A stretch of DNA of 64,000 nucleotides from a bacterium (GCA_021782205.1 JAJXVH010000008.1:1-64000), one strand, 5' to 3'; counted from the stretch's first letter, positions 19,672 through 29,094 are shown. The notes: generated by a model from the sequence alone, not told the origin. Program-made: numbers and translations.

Positions 19672-19849
19672 ACTTTTTAAACTCGGCTAAAAACGATTTG
19701 ATCCAACTGGCGGATATGGTGTCGGGAGCGATTCACGGAAGCCGCGGCGAAAAAGCGGACGCGAAAGACTACATCCAGCTTATCCGGCTGAGGGAGGCGG
19801 GGGTGCAGATTTGGCCGAACCTGAAAAACAATGAACCTGAGTCCTAGCC
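19656..19849 (+). pseudogene. 3' fragment of a DUF3800-family gene
   Basis: Frame reads NSAKNDLIQLADMVSGAIHGSRGEKADAKDYIQLIRLREAGVQIWPNLKNN, a DUF3800 C-terminus, with no start or N-terminal part locally. Confidence 0.7.
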
Positions 19850-19950
19850 CTCGCAGGCACGCGCACCAAAGGTGGCAGTTCGGATTTCAGGTTCGCCTCT
19901 AGCATAACAGAATATGGGTATAAATTCCAGCGACGCGCCTGCCGACAAGA
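19832..19950 (+). repeat. Direct repeat copy 2
   Basis: Near-identical to 14407-14526. Confidence 0.9.
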
Positions 19951-20080
19951 CAGCCGCGCGTTCCGCCGACTCCATCTATCAGGCTTTCCCAATTCGCGAC
20001 GCGCTGCGTCCCGAATTGAGCAGGACGCGCTATCGCGCGCTCGCCCTGAAGCGGCAGACGGGACTCTTTACTTATGAGCA
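19917..20080 (+). pseudogene. Internally deleted remnant of the DUF1016 gene (second copy)
   Basis: Blocks cccaattcg(c)gacgcgctgcgtcccgaattgagc.ggacgc.ctatcgcgcgct and gccctgaagcggcaga.cgggactcttta.ttatgagc match copy 1 at about 14836-14895 and 14964-15003. Confidence 0.75.
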
Positions 20081-22263
20081 GAAATAACGACTCCGAACGC
20101 TACGAATTGTCCGACGCCGAGAAGCGCGACCTGGTCAAGCTCATCAACGAGGGCAAGCCTCTTCCGGAAAAATACCGCTTTCTTTTATTCGAGGACAAGC
20201 GCGAGGTCGAGCTGGTCTGGAACGGCAAGTCCCGCGAGGTCACCAACGTCATCCTGCCCTTCCAGACCCTGGAGCACATCGACGAACCCCGCAAGGAGAA
20301 GCACGAGGAGGAAGAGCTTGCGCTGGACATGGGCGGCCGCCAGGCCGGCGGCTGGACGAACAAGCTGATCTGGGGCGACAACAAGCTCATCTTGTCCTCT
20401 CTGAAGTCCGGCGCTCTGCGCCAGCAGATCGAGGACGCGGGCGGCCTGAAGCTGATCTACATCGACCCTCCCTTCGACGTGGGCGCCGACTTCTCCATGG
20501 ACATCGAGATCGGTGGCGAGACGTTCCACAAAGAACCGAACCTGTTGGAGCAGATCGCCTATCGGGACACTTGGGGGCGGGGGGCGGATTCGTTCATCTC
20601 GATGATCTACGAGCGGTTGATTTTGATGCGCGATCTACTTTCCAACGACGGGAGCATCTATGTTCACTGCGATTGGCGAGTAAACTCGTACATTAGAAAT
20701 CTCCTTGATGAAGTGTTCGGTGCTGATAAATTTCTTAATGACATAGTCTGGTCCTACTTCGCTTTCAAACGCAAGACTGCCAAGAAATTCCCTCAGAAAC
20801 ACGACACGATAATCTCATTTCGGAAAGGCGAACAACACATCTGGCACACACAGTTTAAGCCCCACTCCGAAGAATATCTAAAGCGTTGGAAGAAGGATGC
20901 GAATGGCCGCCTTTATCGTGACGATGTAAATCCAACTGCGGGTGGAAAGCGGATCATTTATCTTGATGAGGTCGAGGGCGACATCGTTGATTCAACATGG
21001 ATCGACATACCCCCAGTAAATCCAATGGGTGCCGAACGTGCGGACTATCCGACCCAAAAGCCGGAGACATTACTCCATAGAATTATCCAGGCCGGGACCA
21101 ATCCTGGCGATATGGTTGCTGATTTCTTCTGCGGTTCCGGAACCACTGCGGCGGTCGCAGAAAAGCTTGGACGCAAGTGGATCGCCACTGACCTCGGCAA
21201 GTTCGGCATCCACACCACACGAAAGCGTTTGATCGGCGTGCAGCGCGAACTCAAGGCCGCGGGGAAGTCTTTCCGGGCGTTCGAGGTTTTGAACCTCGGC
21301 CGATATGAGCGCCAGGCTTATCTGAACGTTTCCAACCGGCTGTCGGCCAAGAAGAAGGCGGACGCGCTGGCCAAAAAGGAACGGGACTTCCGCGAACTTA
21401 TTCTGCGCGCCTATCGCGCCGAGCCGCTGGACAATGGGGGCTTCTTCCACGGCAAGAACGCAGGAAGGCTTGTGGTGGTGGGGCCGATCAATCTGCCGGT
21501 GGGACGGCTATTCGTGGAGGAAGTCATCACCGAGTGCCGAAAGCGGCGCGCCTCGCGGGCGGACATACTGGCGTTTGAGTTTGAGATGGGGTTGTTTCCG
21601 GCGGTTTTGGAGGAGGCCAAGCAGAAGGGCATCGACATCGCGCCCAAGATGATCCCGCCGGAGGTCTTCGACAAGCGCGCGGTGGAGAAAGGCCAGGTGC
21701 GCTTCCATGACGTGAGCTACATCGAGGCCGCGCCGCGCTACGACAAGAAGGACAAGCGCCGGGTCACCATAGAGTTGACCGACTTCTCCGTCTACTACAC
21801 GCAGGGACTCGTGGACTCGGTGGCCGCCGAGCTGAAGGAGGGAAAAAGCGAGGTCGTCTGCGAGGCGGGCAAGCTCATCAAGATCGCCAAGGACAAGAAG
21901 GGCGTGGTCACCCGCGAGGTCCTGACCAAGAAGTGGACCGACTGGGTGGACTACTGGGCCGTGGACTTCGACTACGAAAGCCGCAAGGAGATCGTGAAGA
22001 TGCCCAAGACCATGGGCGTGGAAGGCGAGCTTCCCGGAACCGTGGTCGCGGGCGAGGAGTTCATCGAGTTCGAGGAGCGCTGGACCGGCGCCTACATCTT
22101 CGAAAACGAGTGGCAAAGCTTCCGCACCCGTCAGGACCGCGACCTGGAGTTGACCTCCGCCGCGCACGCCTACCCCAAGCCGGGCCGTTATACGGTGGCC
22201 GTCAAGGTCATCGACATCTTCGGCAACGACACCATGACGCTGGTCCCGGTCACCGTATCGTAG
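20074..22263 (+). CDS. Type III-like DNA methyltransferase (Mod), beta-type motif order, long C-terminal extension
   Basis: LIYIDPPFDVGADFSM (motif IV), DYPTQKPETLLHRII, VADFFCGSGTTAAVAEKLGRKWIATD (motif I); C-terminus PGRYTVAVKVIDIFGNDTMTLVPVTV. Confidence 0.88.
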   Translation: MSRNNDSERYELSDAEKRDLVKLINEGKPLPEKYRFLLFEDKREVELVWNGKSREVTNVILPFQTLEHIDEPRKEKHEEEELALDMGGRQAGGWTNKLIWGDNKLILSSLKSGALRQQIEDAGGLKLIYIDPPFDVGADFSMDIEIGGETFHKEPNLLEQIAYRDTWGRGADSFISMIYERLILMRDLLSNDGSIYVHCDWRVNSYIRNLLDEVFGADKFLNDIVWSYFAFKRKTAKKFPQKHDTIISFRKGEQHIWHTQFKPHSEEYLKRWKKDANGRLYRDDVNPTAGGKRIIYLDEVEGDIVDSTWIDIPPVNPMGAERADYPTQKPETLLHRIIQAGTNPGDMVADFFCGSGTTAAVAEKLGRKWIATDLGKFGIHTTRKRLIGVQRELKAAGKSFRAFEVLNLGRYERQAYLNVSNRLSAKKKADALAKKERDFRELILRAYRAEPLDNGGFFHGKNAGRLVVVGPINLPVGRLFVEEVITECRKRRASRADILAFEFEMGLFPAVLEEAKQKGIDIAPKMIPPEVFDKRAVEKGQVRFHDVSYIEAAPRYDKKDKRRVTIELTDFSVYYTQGLVDSVAAELKEGKSEVVCEAGKLIKIAKDKKGVVTREVLTKKWTDWVDYWAVDFDYESRKEIVKMPKTMGVEGELPGTVVAGEEFIEFEERWTGAYIFENEWQSFRTRQDRDLELTSAAHAYPKPGRYTVAVKVIDIFGNDTMTLVPVTVS

Positions 22264-22319
22264 AGAGCGTTTCACCGCATGATTGAGCGCCCGGAAACAG
22301 GAAAAGCTAAGATCAACCC

Positions 22320-23507
22320 ATGAAACTCGCCCACAGCTACACGCGCCTCGGCACCGAAACCGCCTTCGAGGTTCTCGTGCGCGCCCGCGCCCTGGAGGCG
22401 CAGGGCCGCAAGATCGTGCATCTGGAGATCGGCGAGCCCGACTTCGACACGCCCAAGAACATCCGCGACGCCGCCAAGAAGGCGCTCGACGACGGCTTCA
22501 CGCACTACGGACCTTCCGCCGGCCTGCCGCAGACGCGCGCGGCCGTGGCCGCCTACGTCTCGCGCACGCGCGGCGTGGCCGTGGCGCCCGAGGAGACCAT
22601 TATCGTGCCCGGCGGCAAGCCGGTGATCTTCTTCGCCATACTCGCGCTGATCGACCCGGGCGACGAGGTGATCTACCCCAACCCGGGCTTCCCGATCTAC
22701 GAGTCCATGATCAACTACGTGGGCGGCAAGGCGGTGCCGCTGCCCATCCACGAGAGCCGCGGCTGGGACTTCGATCCGGCGGAGCTGGAGCGCCTGCTCT
22801 CGCCCAAGACGAAGCTGGTGATTTTAAACTCGCCGGCCAACCCCACCGGGGGCGTGACCGGCGCCGAGGGCATGGAACGCGTGGCGCGCGCCCTGCACGA
22901 CAAGGCGCCCGGCGCGCTGATCCTGTCCGACGAGATCTACTCGCGCCTGGTCTACGAGGGCGAGCACCGGTCGATCCTGTCCCTGCCCGGCATGAAGGAG
23001 CGCACGCTCCTGCTCGACGGCTTCTCGAAGACCTGGGCGATGACCGGCTGGCGGCTGGGCTACGGCGTGGGGCCGAAGTGGCTCATCGACGCGATGGCCA
23101 AGCTCGCCACCAACGACCACTCCTGCGTGGCGTCCTTCGCGCAGATCGCGGCCATCGAGGCGCTGGAGGGCCCGCAGGAGTCCGTGACGGCGATGGCGCG
23201 CGAGTTCGTGCGCCGGCGCGACGTCATCGTCGCGGGGCTCAATCAATTGCCCGGCTTCAAGTGCGCCACGCCCAAGGCATCGTTCTACGTGTTTCCGAAC
23301 ATCAAGGCCACGGGCCTGAGCTCCAAGGTCTTGGCCGACGCCCTGCTGAGCGAGGCGGGCGTGGCCTGCCTGTCCGGCACCGCCTTCGGCGCGCAGGGCG
23401 AGGGCTACCTGCGCTTCTCCTACGCCAACTCCGTGGAGAACATCCAGACCGCGCTCGCGGCGATCCGGCAGGCCCTGCCCAAGCTCGCCGCAGCACCCGC
23501 GCGGTGA
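22320..23507 (+). CDS. PLP-dependent class I/II aminotransferase
   Basis: LEIGEPDFDTP, NSPANPTGGV, DGFSKTWAMTGWRLGY (Lys). Confidence 0.95.
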   Translation: MKLAHSYTRLGTETAFEVLVRARALEAQGRKIVHLEIGEPDFDTPKNIRDAAKKALDDGFTHYGPSAGLPQTRAAVAAYVSRTRGVAVAPEETIIVPGGKPVIFFAILALIDPGDEVIYPNPGFPIYESMINYVGGKAVPLPIHESRGWDFDPAELERLLSPKTKLVILNSPANPTGGVTGAEGMERVARALHDKAPGALILSDEIYSRLVYEGEHRSILSLPGMKERTLLLDGFSKTWAMTGWRLGYGVGPKWLIDAMAKLATNDHSCVASFAQIAAIEALEGPQESVTAMAREFVRRRDVIVAGLNQLPGFKCATPKASFYVFPNIKATGLSSKVLADALLSEAGVACLSGTAFGAQGEGYLRFSYANSVENIQTALAAIRQALPKLAAAPAR

Positions 23508-25267
23508 GCGCGCTGAGCGCGGACCGCGCCTCCATCCGCCGCATACTGGGCTACATCCGCCCTCACAAAGCGCGCCTGATCCAGGCCTGCCTGGTCATGA
23601 TCGTGGTCGCGGCCCTCAACGGGGCGATGGTCAAGGTGCTGGACCCGGTGACCAGCAGCCTGTTCGGCTCCGCCCACGCGGACCCCGCGACCTTGATGCG
23701 CGTGGCGCTGATGATCCCGGGGCTTTTCTTCGCGATGCTGGTCTTCAAGTACACGCTGGCCTACCTGATGAGCTGGCTGGGCCAGAAGATCACGCAGGAG
23801 ATCCGCGAGGACCTCTTCACCCACCTGCACGCGCTGTCCATGGATTTTTTCTGGAAGAGCAAGGGCGGCGAGGTGATGGCCAAGCTCACCAACGACATGA
23901 CGGCACTGCAGTCCGCGCTGCAGTTCGTGCCGCTGTACGCGGTGCGCGACTCCCTGACGGTCGTGGTGATGCTGGCCGTGATGTTCTGGACCAACCCGAA
24001 GTTCGCGCTGATCGCGCTGATCGCCATCCCCATGGCAGGGGGCGTGCTGGGCGTTTTGGGGCGCAAGCTGCGCGCGGCGGGACGGCGCGGCCAGGAAGTG
24101 ATGGGGGAAATCTACCACCGCTTTCAAGAAAGCCTGCAAGGCATGCTGGTGGTGAAGTCCTTCAACTTCGAGGAAGGCTCCATCGCCAAGTTCCGCACGG
24201 AGAACGACGAGTTCTTCCACCAGATGATGCGCTACTTCCGCGCCACCGCTCTCTCCGGACCGTTGATGGAGTTCCTGGGCTCGCTGATCATCGCCGCGAT
24301 CGTCTATCTGGGCGGCCGCCAGATCGGGGCCGGAACGATGACGCCGGGGCAGTTCTCCGTCTTCCTGGGCTGTTTTTTCATGGCCTACGGCCCGATCAAG
24401 AACCTGGCGCAGATGAACGCGACCTTGCAGCTGGGCCTCGCCTCGGCGGAGCGCATCTTCTCGGTCCTGGACGAGGCACCGACCGTCGTGGAGCCAAGCC
24501 AGCCGTCGCCGTTTCCCGCGCTGAAGCAAGGCATTCGCTTCGAACACGTCTCTTTCCGCTATCCCAGCCGCGAGACGTGGGCGTTGCAGGACGTTTCATT
24601 AGAAATCAAGCCGGGCGAGGTCGTGGCTCTCGCGGGTCCGTCGGGTTCCGGAAAAACCACGTTCGTGCATTTGATGCTGAGGCTGTTCGATCCCACCGAG
24701 GGCCGCATCACCATCGACGGCGTGGACCTGCGCGAGATGTCGTCTCATGACTTGAGAGCTCACTTGGGGTTAGTTTCACAAGAAACCATCCTGTTCAACG
24801 ACACGGTGCTGGGCAACGTGGCCGTGGGCCGCCCCGGAGCGACGCGCGCCGAGGTGGAGAGCGCGCTGAAGGTGGCCGACGCGTATGATTTCGTGGCGCA
24901 GTTCTCCAAGGGCCTGGACACGCCGCTGGGCGACCGCGGCGCGCGCCTGTCCGGGGGACAGCGCCAGCGCCTGGCCATCGCGCGCGCGGTGCTCAAGGAC
25001 CCCAAACTGCTGATTCTCGACGAGGCGACCTCGAACCTGGACACCGCCAGCGAGCACGCGGTGCAGACCGCCATGGAGCGCCTGTATCCGGGCCGCACGG
25101 TGACGATGATCGCGCACCGCCTCTCCACCGTGCAGAAGGCCGACCGCATCGTGGTGATGCGCACCGGCAAGATCGAGGAGGTGGGCACGCACGCCGAGCT
25201 TCTGGCCCAGAACGGCGTCTACGCCACGCTCCATCGCTACCAGCAGCTCGAAGCGCCGACCTTGTGA
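23504..25267 (+). CDS. ABC exporter with fused TM and ATPase domains, MsbA-like
   Basis: ALAGPSGSGKTTF Walker A, LSGGQRQRLAIARAVLKDPKLLILDEATSNLD; GTG start overlaps upstream TGA. Confidence 0.93.
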   Translation: MSALSADRASIRRILGYIRPHKARLIQACLVMIVVAALNGAMVKVLDPVTSSLFGSAHADPATLMRVALMIPGLFFAMLVFKYTLAYLMSWLGQKITQEIREDLFTHLHALSMDFFWKSKGGEVMAKLTNDMTALQSALQFVPLYAVRDSLTVVVMLAVMFWTNPKFALIALIAIPMAGGVLGVLGRKLRAAGRRGQEVMGEIYHRFQESLQGMLVVKSFNFEEGSIAKFRTENDEFFHQMMRYFRATALSGPLMEFLGSLIIAAIVYLGGRQIGAGTMTPGQFSVFLGCFFMAYGPIKNLAQMNATLQLGLASAERIFSVLDEAPTVVEPSQPSPFPALKQGIRFEHVSFRYPSRETWALQDVSLEIKPGEVVALAGPSGSGKTTFVHLMLRLFDPTEGRITIDGVDLREMSSHDLRAHLGLVSQETILFNDTVLGNVAVGRPGATRAEVESALKVADAYDFVAQFSKGLDTPLGDRGARLSGGQRQRLAIARAVLKDPKLLILDEATSNLDTASEHAVQTAMERLYPGRTVTMIAHRLSTVQKADRIVVMRTGKIEEVGTHAELLAQNGVYATLHRYQQLEAPTL

Positions 25268-25929
25268 TCCGCGCCGTCGTCTTCGACATGGACGGGGTCA
25301 TCGTGGACTCCGAGGCGCAGTGGAAGGCGCAGGAGGAGAGCTTCTTTCGCGCCGCCGTGCCCGCCTGGCGCGCGGAGCACCACCGACGCATCGTCGGCCT
25401 GGGCGTGGAGGACGTTTATCATTTTATGGTCCGCGAATTCGGCCTCCAGATGCCGCTGGACGACTACCTGGCGCGCTGCGAGGAGGTGGCACGCGAGGTT
25501 TACCTTCATAAAGTCGTCGTCGCCGACGGCTTGCGGGAGCTGCTGGTCGATCTGCGCCGCCGCCGTATTCCCACCGCCATCGCCTCCTCGTCGCCGCGGC
25601 GGTGGATCAACCTGGTCCTGGATCGTTTCGCGCTCGCGCCCTCTTTCGACGCCGTCGTCTCCGCCGACGACGTGGGCGGCCGCACCAAGCCCGCTCCCGA
25701 CATCTACCTGGAAGCCGTTCGGCGGCTCGCGCTCGCCCCGGCCGACTGCCTCGCCGTCGAAGATTCAACCGTGGGCGTGCGCGCCGCGAAGGCCGCGGGC
25801 CTGGCCTGCGCGGCCCTGCGCACGCCCCACAACGCCGATCAGGACCTCGCGCTCGCCGACTTCGAGCTGACCGCGTTTACGGGCCTCGACGGCGCAAGCC
25901 TCGCTCACCGCGGATTAGGCGACGCTTAA
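25264..25929 (+). CDS. HAD family hydrolase, beta-phosphoglucomutase-like
   Basis: AVVFDMDGVIVDSEAQW, KPAPDIYLEAV, VEDSTVGVRAAKAAG. Confidence 0.92.
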   Translation: MIRAVVFDMDGVIVDSEAQWKAQEESFFRAAVPAWRAEHHRRIVGLGVEDVYHFMVREFGLQMPLDDYLARCEEVAREVYLHKVVVADGLRELLVDLRRRRIPTAIASSSPRRWINLVLDRFALAPSFDAVVSADDVGGRTKPAPDIYLEAVRRLALAPADCLAVEDSTVGVRAAKAAGLACAALRTPHNADQDLALADFELTAFTGLDGASLAHRGLGDA

Positions 25930-25995
25930 GCGTCCGCTCAGCGCGAGGCGCTATGCTGTACACGTGAGACCGAGCCGTGAACGGGAGGCGCGCGC

Positions 25996-26430
25996 ATGGC
26001 CATGAAATGGGTGCTGATCGTCGATGACGACCCGTCGATCCTGATGCTTCTGTCCGCCGCGCTGGAGCATCCAGGATTGAGAATCACGACGGCCGAGGAC
26101 GCGCTGCAGGCCTTCATCCAGGCGCGCGACCTAAAACCACTGCTGATCATCTCCGACATCATGATGCCCGGCTACGGCAACGGGACCACCACGCTCAAGC
26201 GCCTGCGCGAGGATCCGCGCGTGCCCATCTGCCCGATTCTCTTCATCACCGCCATGGACCCGGCGCAAGCGCGCCCGCTTCTGCCGGCCAACGACCCGAC
26301 CATCGGGCTGCTTCAGAAGCCCGTCGATCTGCGTCGGCTGCGCGATTACGTCTGGAAGCTAGCGGGACTCTCGGCGCCCGCGGCGGATGCCTCCGGCACG
26401 ACGGCCGCGGCCGCGGCCGCGGCGGCTTAA
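25996..26430 (+). CDS. Single-domain response regulator
   Basis: VLIVDDDPSIL, ISDIMMPGY, LQKPVD receiver motifs. Confidence 0.88.
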   Translation: MAMKWVLIVDDDPSILMLLSAALEHPGLRITTAEDALQAFIQARDLKPLLIISDIMMPGYGNGTTTLKRLREDPRVPICPILFITAMDPAQARPLLPANDPTIGLLQKPVDLRRLRDYVWKLAGLSAPAADASGTTAAAAAAAA

Positions 26431-27911
26431 TCGAGGCGGATCACTCGGCTGAGGCTTTGAGTCGATTCGACGAAGGCGGTCCAGTCGGCGCGAAGGCGTG
26501 ACCGCGCCGGATCGCCGAGGCGGGGGGAAAAGGATTTTTCGATGGGGGCGGCGGTCATTTTTTCGGCGTCGGGAATGCCGGCGGCCGAGGCGGCCAGGAC
26601 GGCGGCGCCCAGGGCGGTGGCCTCCACTTCCTTGCGCCGCTCCAGGAGCGCGCCCAGGACGTCGGCTTGGCAGGACATCATCGCGTCGGAGCGCGCCAGT
26701 CCGCCGGCGACGCGGGCGCGGGTCACGGGCGCGCCCGCGGCGGACATGACGTCGGCGGCGTCGGTCACGAGCATGCACAGTCCCTCGGCGGTCGCCTTCA
26801 CCAGGTCGGCTGATTTCGTCTGCGAGTCCAGGCCGAAGAAGGCCGACTTCGTTTTATAGTCCCAGCGCGGCGCGCCCAGGCCGCCGATGGCGGGGAGCAT
26901 CAAGACGCGGCGCCGGGACGCCTTGAAGGCCGCGTCGACGGCCTTGGCGTCCTTCATCAGGCCCAGGCTGTCGCGCAGCCACTCGAAAGACGTGCCGGCG
27001 GCATGGACGGTGCCTTCCAAGAAGAAGCCCTTGGCGTCGCCCACGGCCGCGGCGGGGGAGACCAGCAGGCCGGGCGCGCGTCGCGGCGCCGCCCCGGTGT
27101 GACGCAGGAGAAAGGCCCCGGTGCCGTAGTTGGCCACGGCGTCGCCCTCGCGCGCAGCCCCCAGGCCCACGGCGGCGGCCTGCTGGTCGCCCACGGCGGC
27201 GCGAAACGGGATCACGCGGCCTTTGCGCTCGATCACGCCCCAATCGCCGCCGGACGGCCGGATGGACGGCAGAATCTCGGCGGACAGGCCGAACAGCGCC
27301 AGAAGTTCCGGGTCCCAGGCGGACGTCTCCAGGTTCATCAGCAGCGTACGCTGGGCGCACGTCGGGTCGGCGGCCACGACCGCGCCCCGGGTCAGGCGCG
27401 CGGCCAGGAACGTGGACACGGGAGCGCAGAGCAAGCGGCCGGCGTCGGCCAGCGCGCGGACTTTTTTGTCGTGATCCAGAAACCAGCGGATTTTAGGGGC
27501 CGAATAATATGGAGTGGCGTAGAGGCCGGACAGCGCGTGCACCGCGTCCTGCCGCTCTTGAAGACCGGCGACGAACTCCCCGGCGCGTCCGTCCATCCAA
27601 CTGGGAGCGGGGGCGACGGGCTTGAAGCTGCCGCGCTCGCAGAAGACGACGGTGGAGCGCTGGACGGCCAGGCCGGCGGCCAGCACGCGGTCCTTGGAGC
27701 CCAGCTTGGAGAGAACGGCATCGAGGGAACTTTCGAGGGAAGACGCCAATTCCCGGGGATCATGCTGGGCCCAGCCCGCCTGGGGACGGCGCGTGCGCAC
27801 CGGGCGCGCGGCTTGGGCCACGACGCGGCCTTTCAAATCGAACAGCAGCGCGCGCGAGGAGGAGGAGCCTTGATCCAACGCCAGGATCAGGTCGCGCGCG
27901 CGCGGGCTCAT
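26427..27911 (-). CDS. FGGY-family carbohydrate kinase, glycerol kinase-like
   Basis: LALDQGSSSSRALLFD N-terminus, TYAT/GTGAFLL, TVHAAGTSFEWLRD. Confidence 0.88.
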   Translation of the reverse strand: MSPRARDLILALDQGSSSSRALLFDLKGRVVAQAARPVRTRRPQAGWAQHDPRELASSLESSLDAVLSKLGSKDRVLAAGLAVQRSTVVFCERGSFKPVAPAPSWMDGRAGEFVAGLQERQDAVHALSGLYATPYYSAPKIRWFLDHDKKVRALADAGRLLCAPVSTFLAARLTRGAVVAADPTCAQRTLLMNLETSAWDPELLALFGLSAEILPSIRPSGGDWGVIERKGRVIPFRAAVGDQQAAAVGLGAAREGDAVANYGTGAFLLRHTGAAPRRAPGLLVSPAAAVGDAKGFFLEGTVHAAGTSFEWLRDSLGLMKDAKAVDAAFKASRRRVLMLPAIGGLGAPRWDYKTKSAFFGLDSQTKSADLVKATAEGLCMLVTDAADVMSAAGAPVTRARVAGGLARSDAMMSCQADVLGALLERRKEVEATALGAAVLAASAAGIPDAEKMTAAPIEKSFSPRLGDPARSRLRADWTAFVESTQSLSRVIRLD

Positions 27912-29047
27912 AACGGCGTGATCTTCAGCTCCGGCGACTCCACGCGCTCGCCCAGCTCCGTCAGCCGCGCGCGCAGGTTCGCGTCCGTGCCCGCGTCCTC
28001 GATCAACTTATGGACCAATGGGGCCGACGGCGCCAGGACTTTTTCATAGGCGCCCGCGGATTTGATGATCTCCAGCACCTTCTTCTTGTCCAGAAACTCC
28101 CACTTCACGGACGGCGCCATCACGGCCTCGTAGGACGCGCCGAACGCCCTTACGTAGCCCTTCTTTTTGAGGACCGCAGACAATTCCTTGCCGGCTTTCT
28201 CGGCGTCGCGCTTCGCGGCCTCGACGGCGGCCAGCGCGGCGCCGTATTGGTCCACCAGCGCGGCCAGCTCCGGCTCGCCCGCCGCGCGCGCCGGCGCGGA
28301 GGTCATGCCCGCGGACTGGTCCTTGAAGATGGGGCAGATCGGCTTGTAGTCGCACCAGCGGCAGACGGACTCGGCGGGCTTGGGGTCGAATTTCTCCCGC
28401 GTGATCGACTCCGCCGTGGTCACGATGCGCGCCGTCAATTCTTCCACCAGCGCGGCCGGGCGGCGCGCGGCGCGGTGCTGCTTGAGCGTGGGCAGGTGGT
28501 AGAACACCAGCTCTCCCACCTCCGCGCCCAGCATCCGCTCGCAGGCCAGCTGATACATCGTGAGCTGGGCGTCGATCTCCAGCCGGCCCGTGGCCAGCTT
28601 CTTGCCCGTCTTGTAGTCCAACACGGACAATTTGCCGTCCGGCAGCTTGTCCACGCGGTCGATACGGCCCGTCACCGGCACGCCGTCGACCTCGAAATTG
28701 AACGCGTACTCCACGGAAAAGGGCACATGATAGTCCTTCGCGTGCTTGGCGTGGAACTCCGTGAGGATACGCCGGCCTTCCGCGAAATACTCCTCTTCCT
28801 GAAACTTGTCTTTATAGCCGGCGGAGACCCAAATCTCTTTATAGTTCTTGAGCAGGTCGGCGAGCGCGGGCGGCTCGGGCACCTTCACGCCGTAGAAATA
28901 TTCCAGCGCCAGGTGGACGCTCTGGCCGAAGGAGAAGAAGTGCCGCGGCTTCTCGGGAATTTTGTCGACGTACTTGAACTTGTACTTCTGCGGGCACTCT
29001 TGATACAGAGAGATGGAGGAATGCGACAGGGGGCGCGGAAGCTTCAC
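27908..29047 (-). CDS. RecB-family PD-(D/E)XK nuclease
   Basis: LSHSSISLYQECPQKYKFKYVDKIPE, TGRIDRVDKLPDGKLSVLDYKTGK, CRWCDYKPICPIF. Confidence 0.88.
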   Translation of the reverse strand: MKLPRPLSHSSISLYQECPQKYKFKYVDKIPEKPRHFFSFGQSVHLALEYFYGVKVPEPPALADLLKNYKEIWVSAGYKDKFQEEEYFAEGRRILTEFHAKHAKDYHVPFSVEYAFNFEVDGVPVTGRIDRVDKLPDGKLSVLDYKTGKKLATGRLEIDAQLTMYQLACERMLGAEVGELVFYHLPTLKQHRAARRPAALVEELTARIVTTAESITREKFDPKPAESVCRWCDYKPICPIFKDQSAGMTSAPARAAGEPELAALVDQYGAALAAVEAAKRDAEKAGKELSAVLKKKGYVRAFGASYEAVMAPSVKWEFLDKKKVLEIIKSAGAYEKVLAPSAPLVHKLIEDAGTDANLRARLTELGERVESPELKITPL

Positions 29048-29094
29048 CGGCGTATTTTACCAAACCCGGCCCCGTGTAAGGCGGACGACAGACT

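Noticed and set aside
26398-26428. gcggcc repeat at the end of the response regulator gene
   Set aside because: Simple poly-Ala tail in GC-rich DNA; no supporting evidence for function
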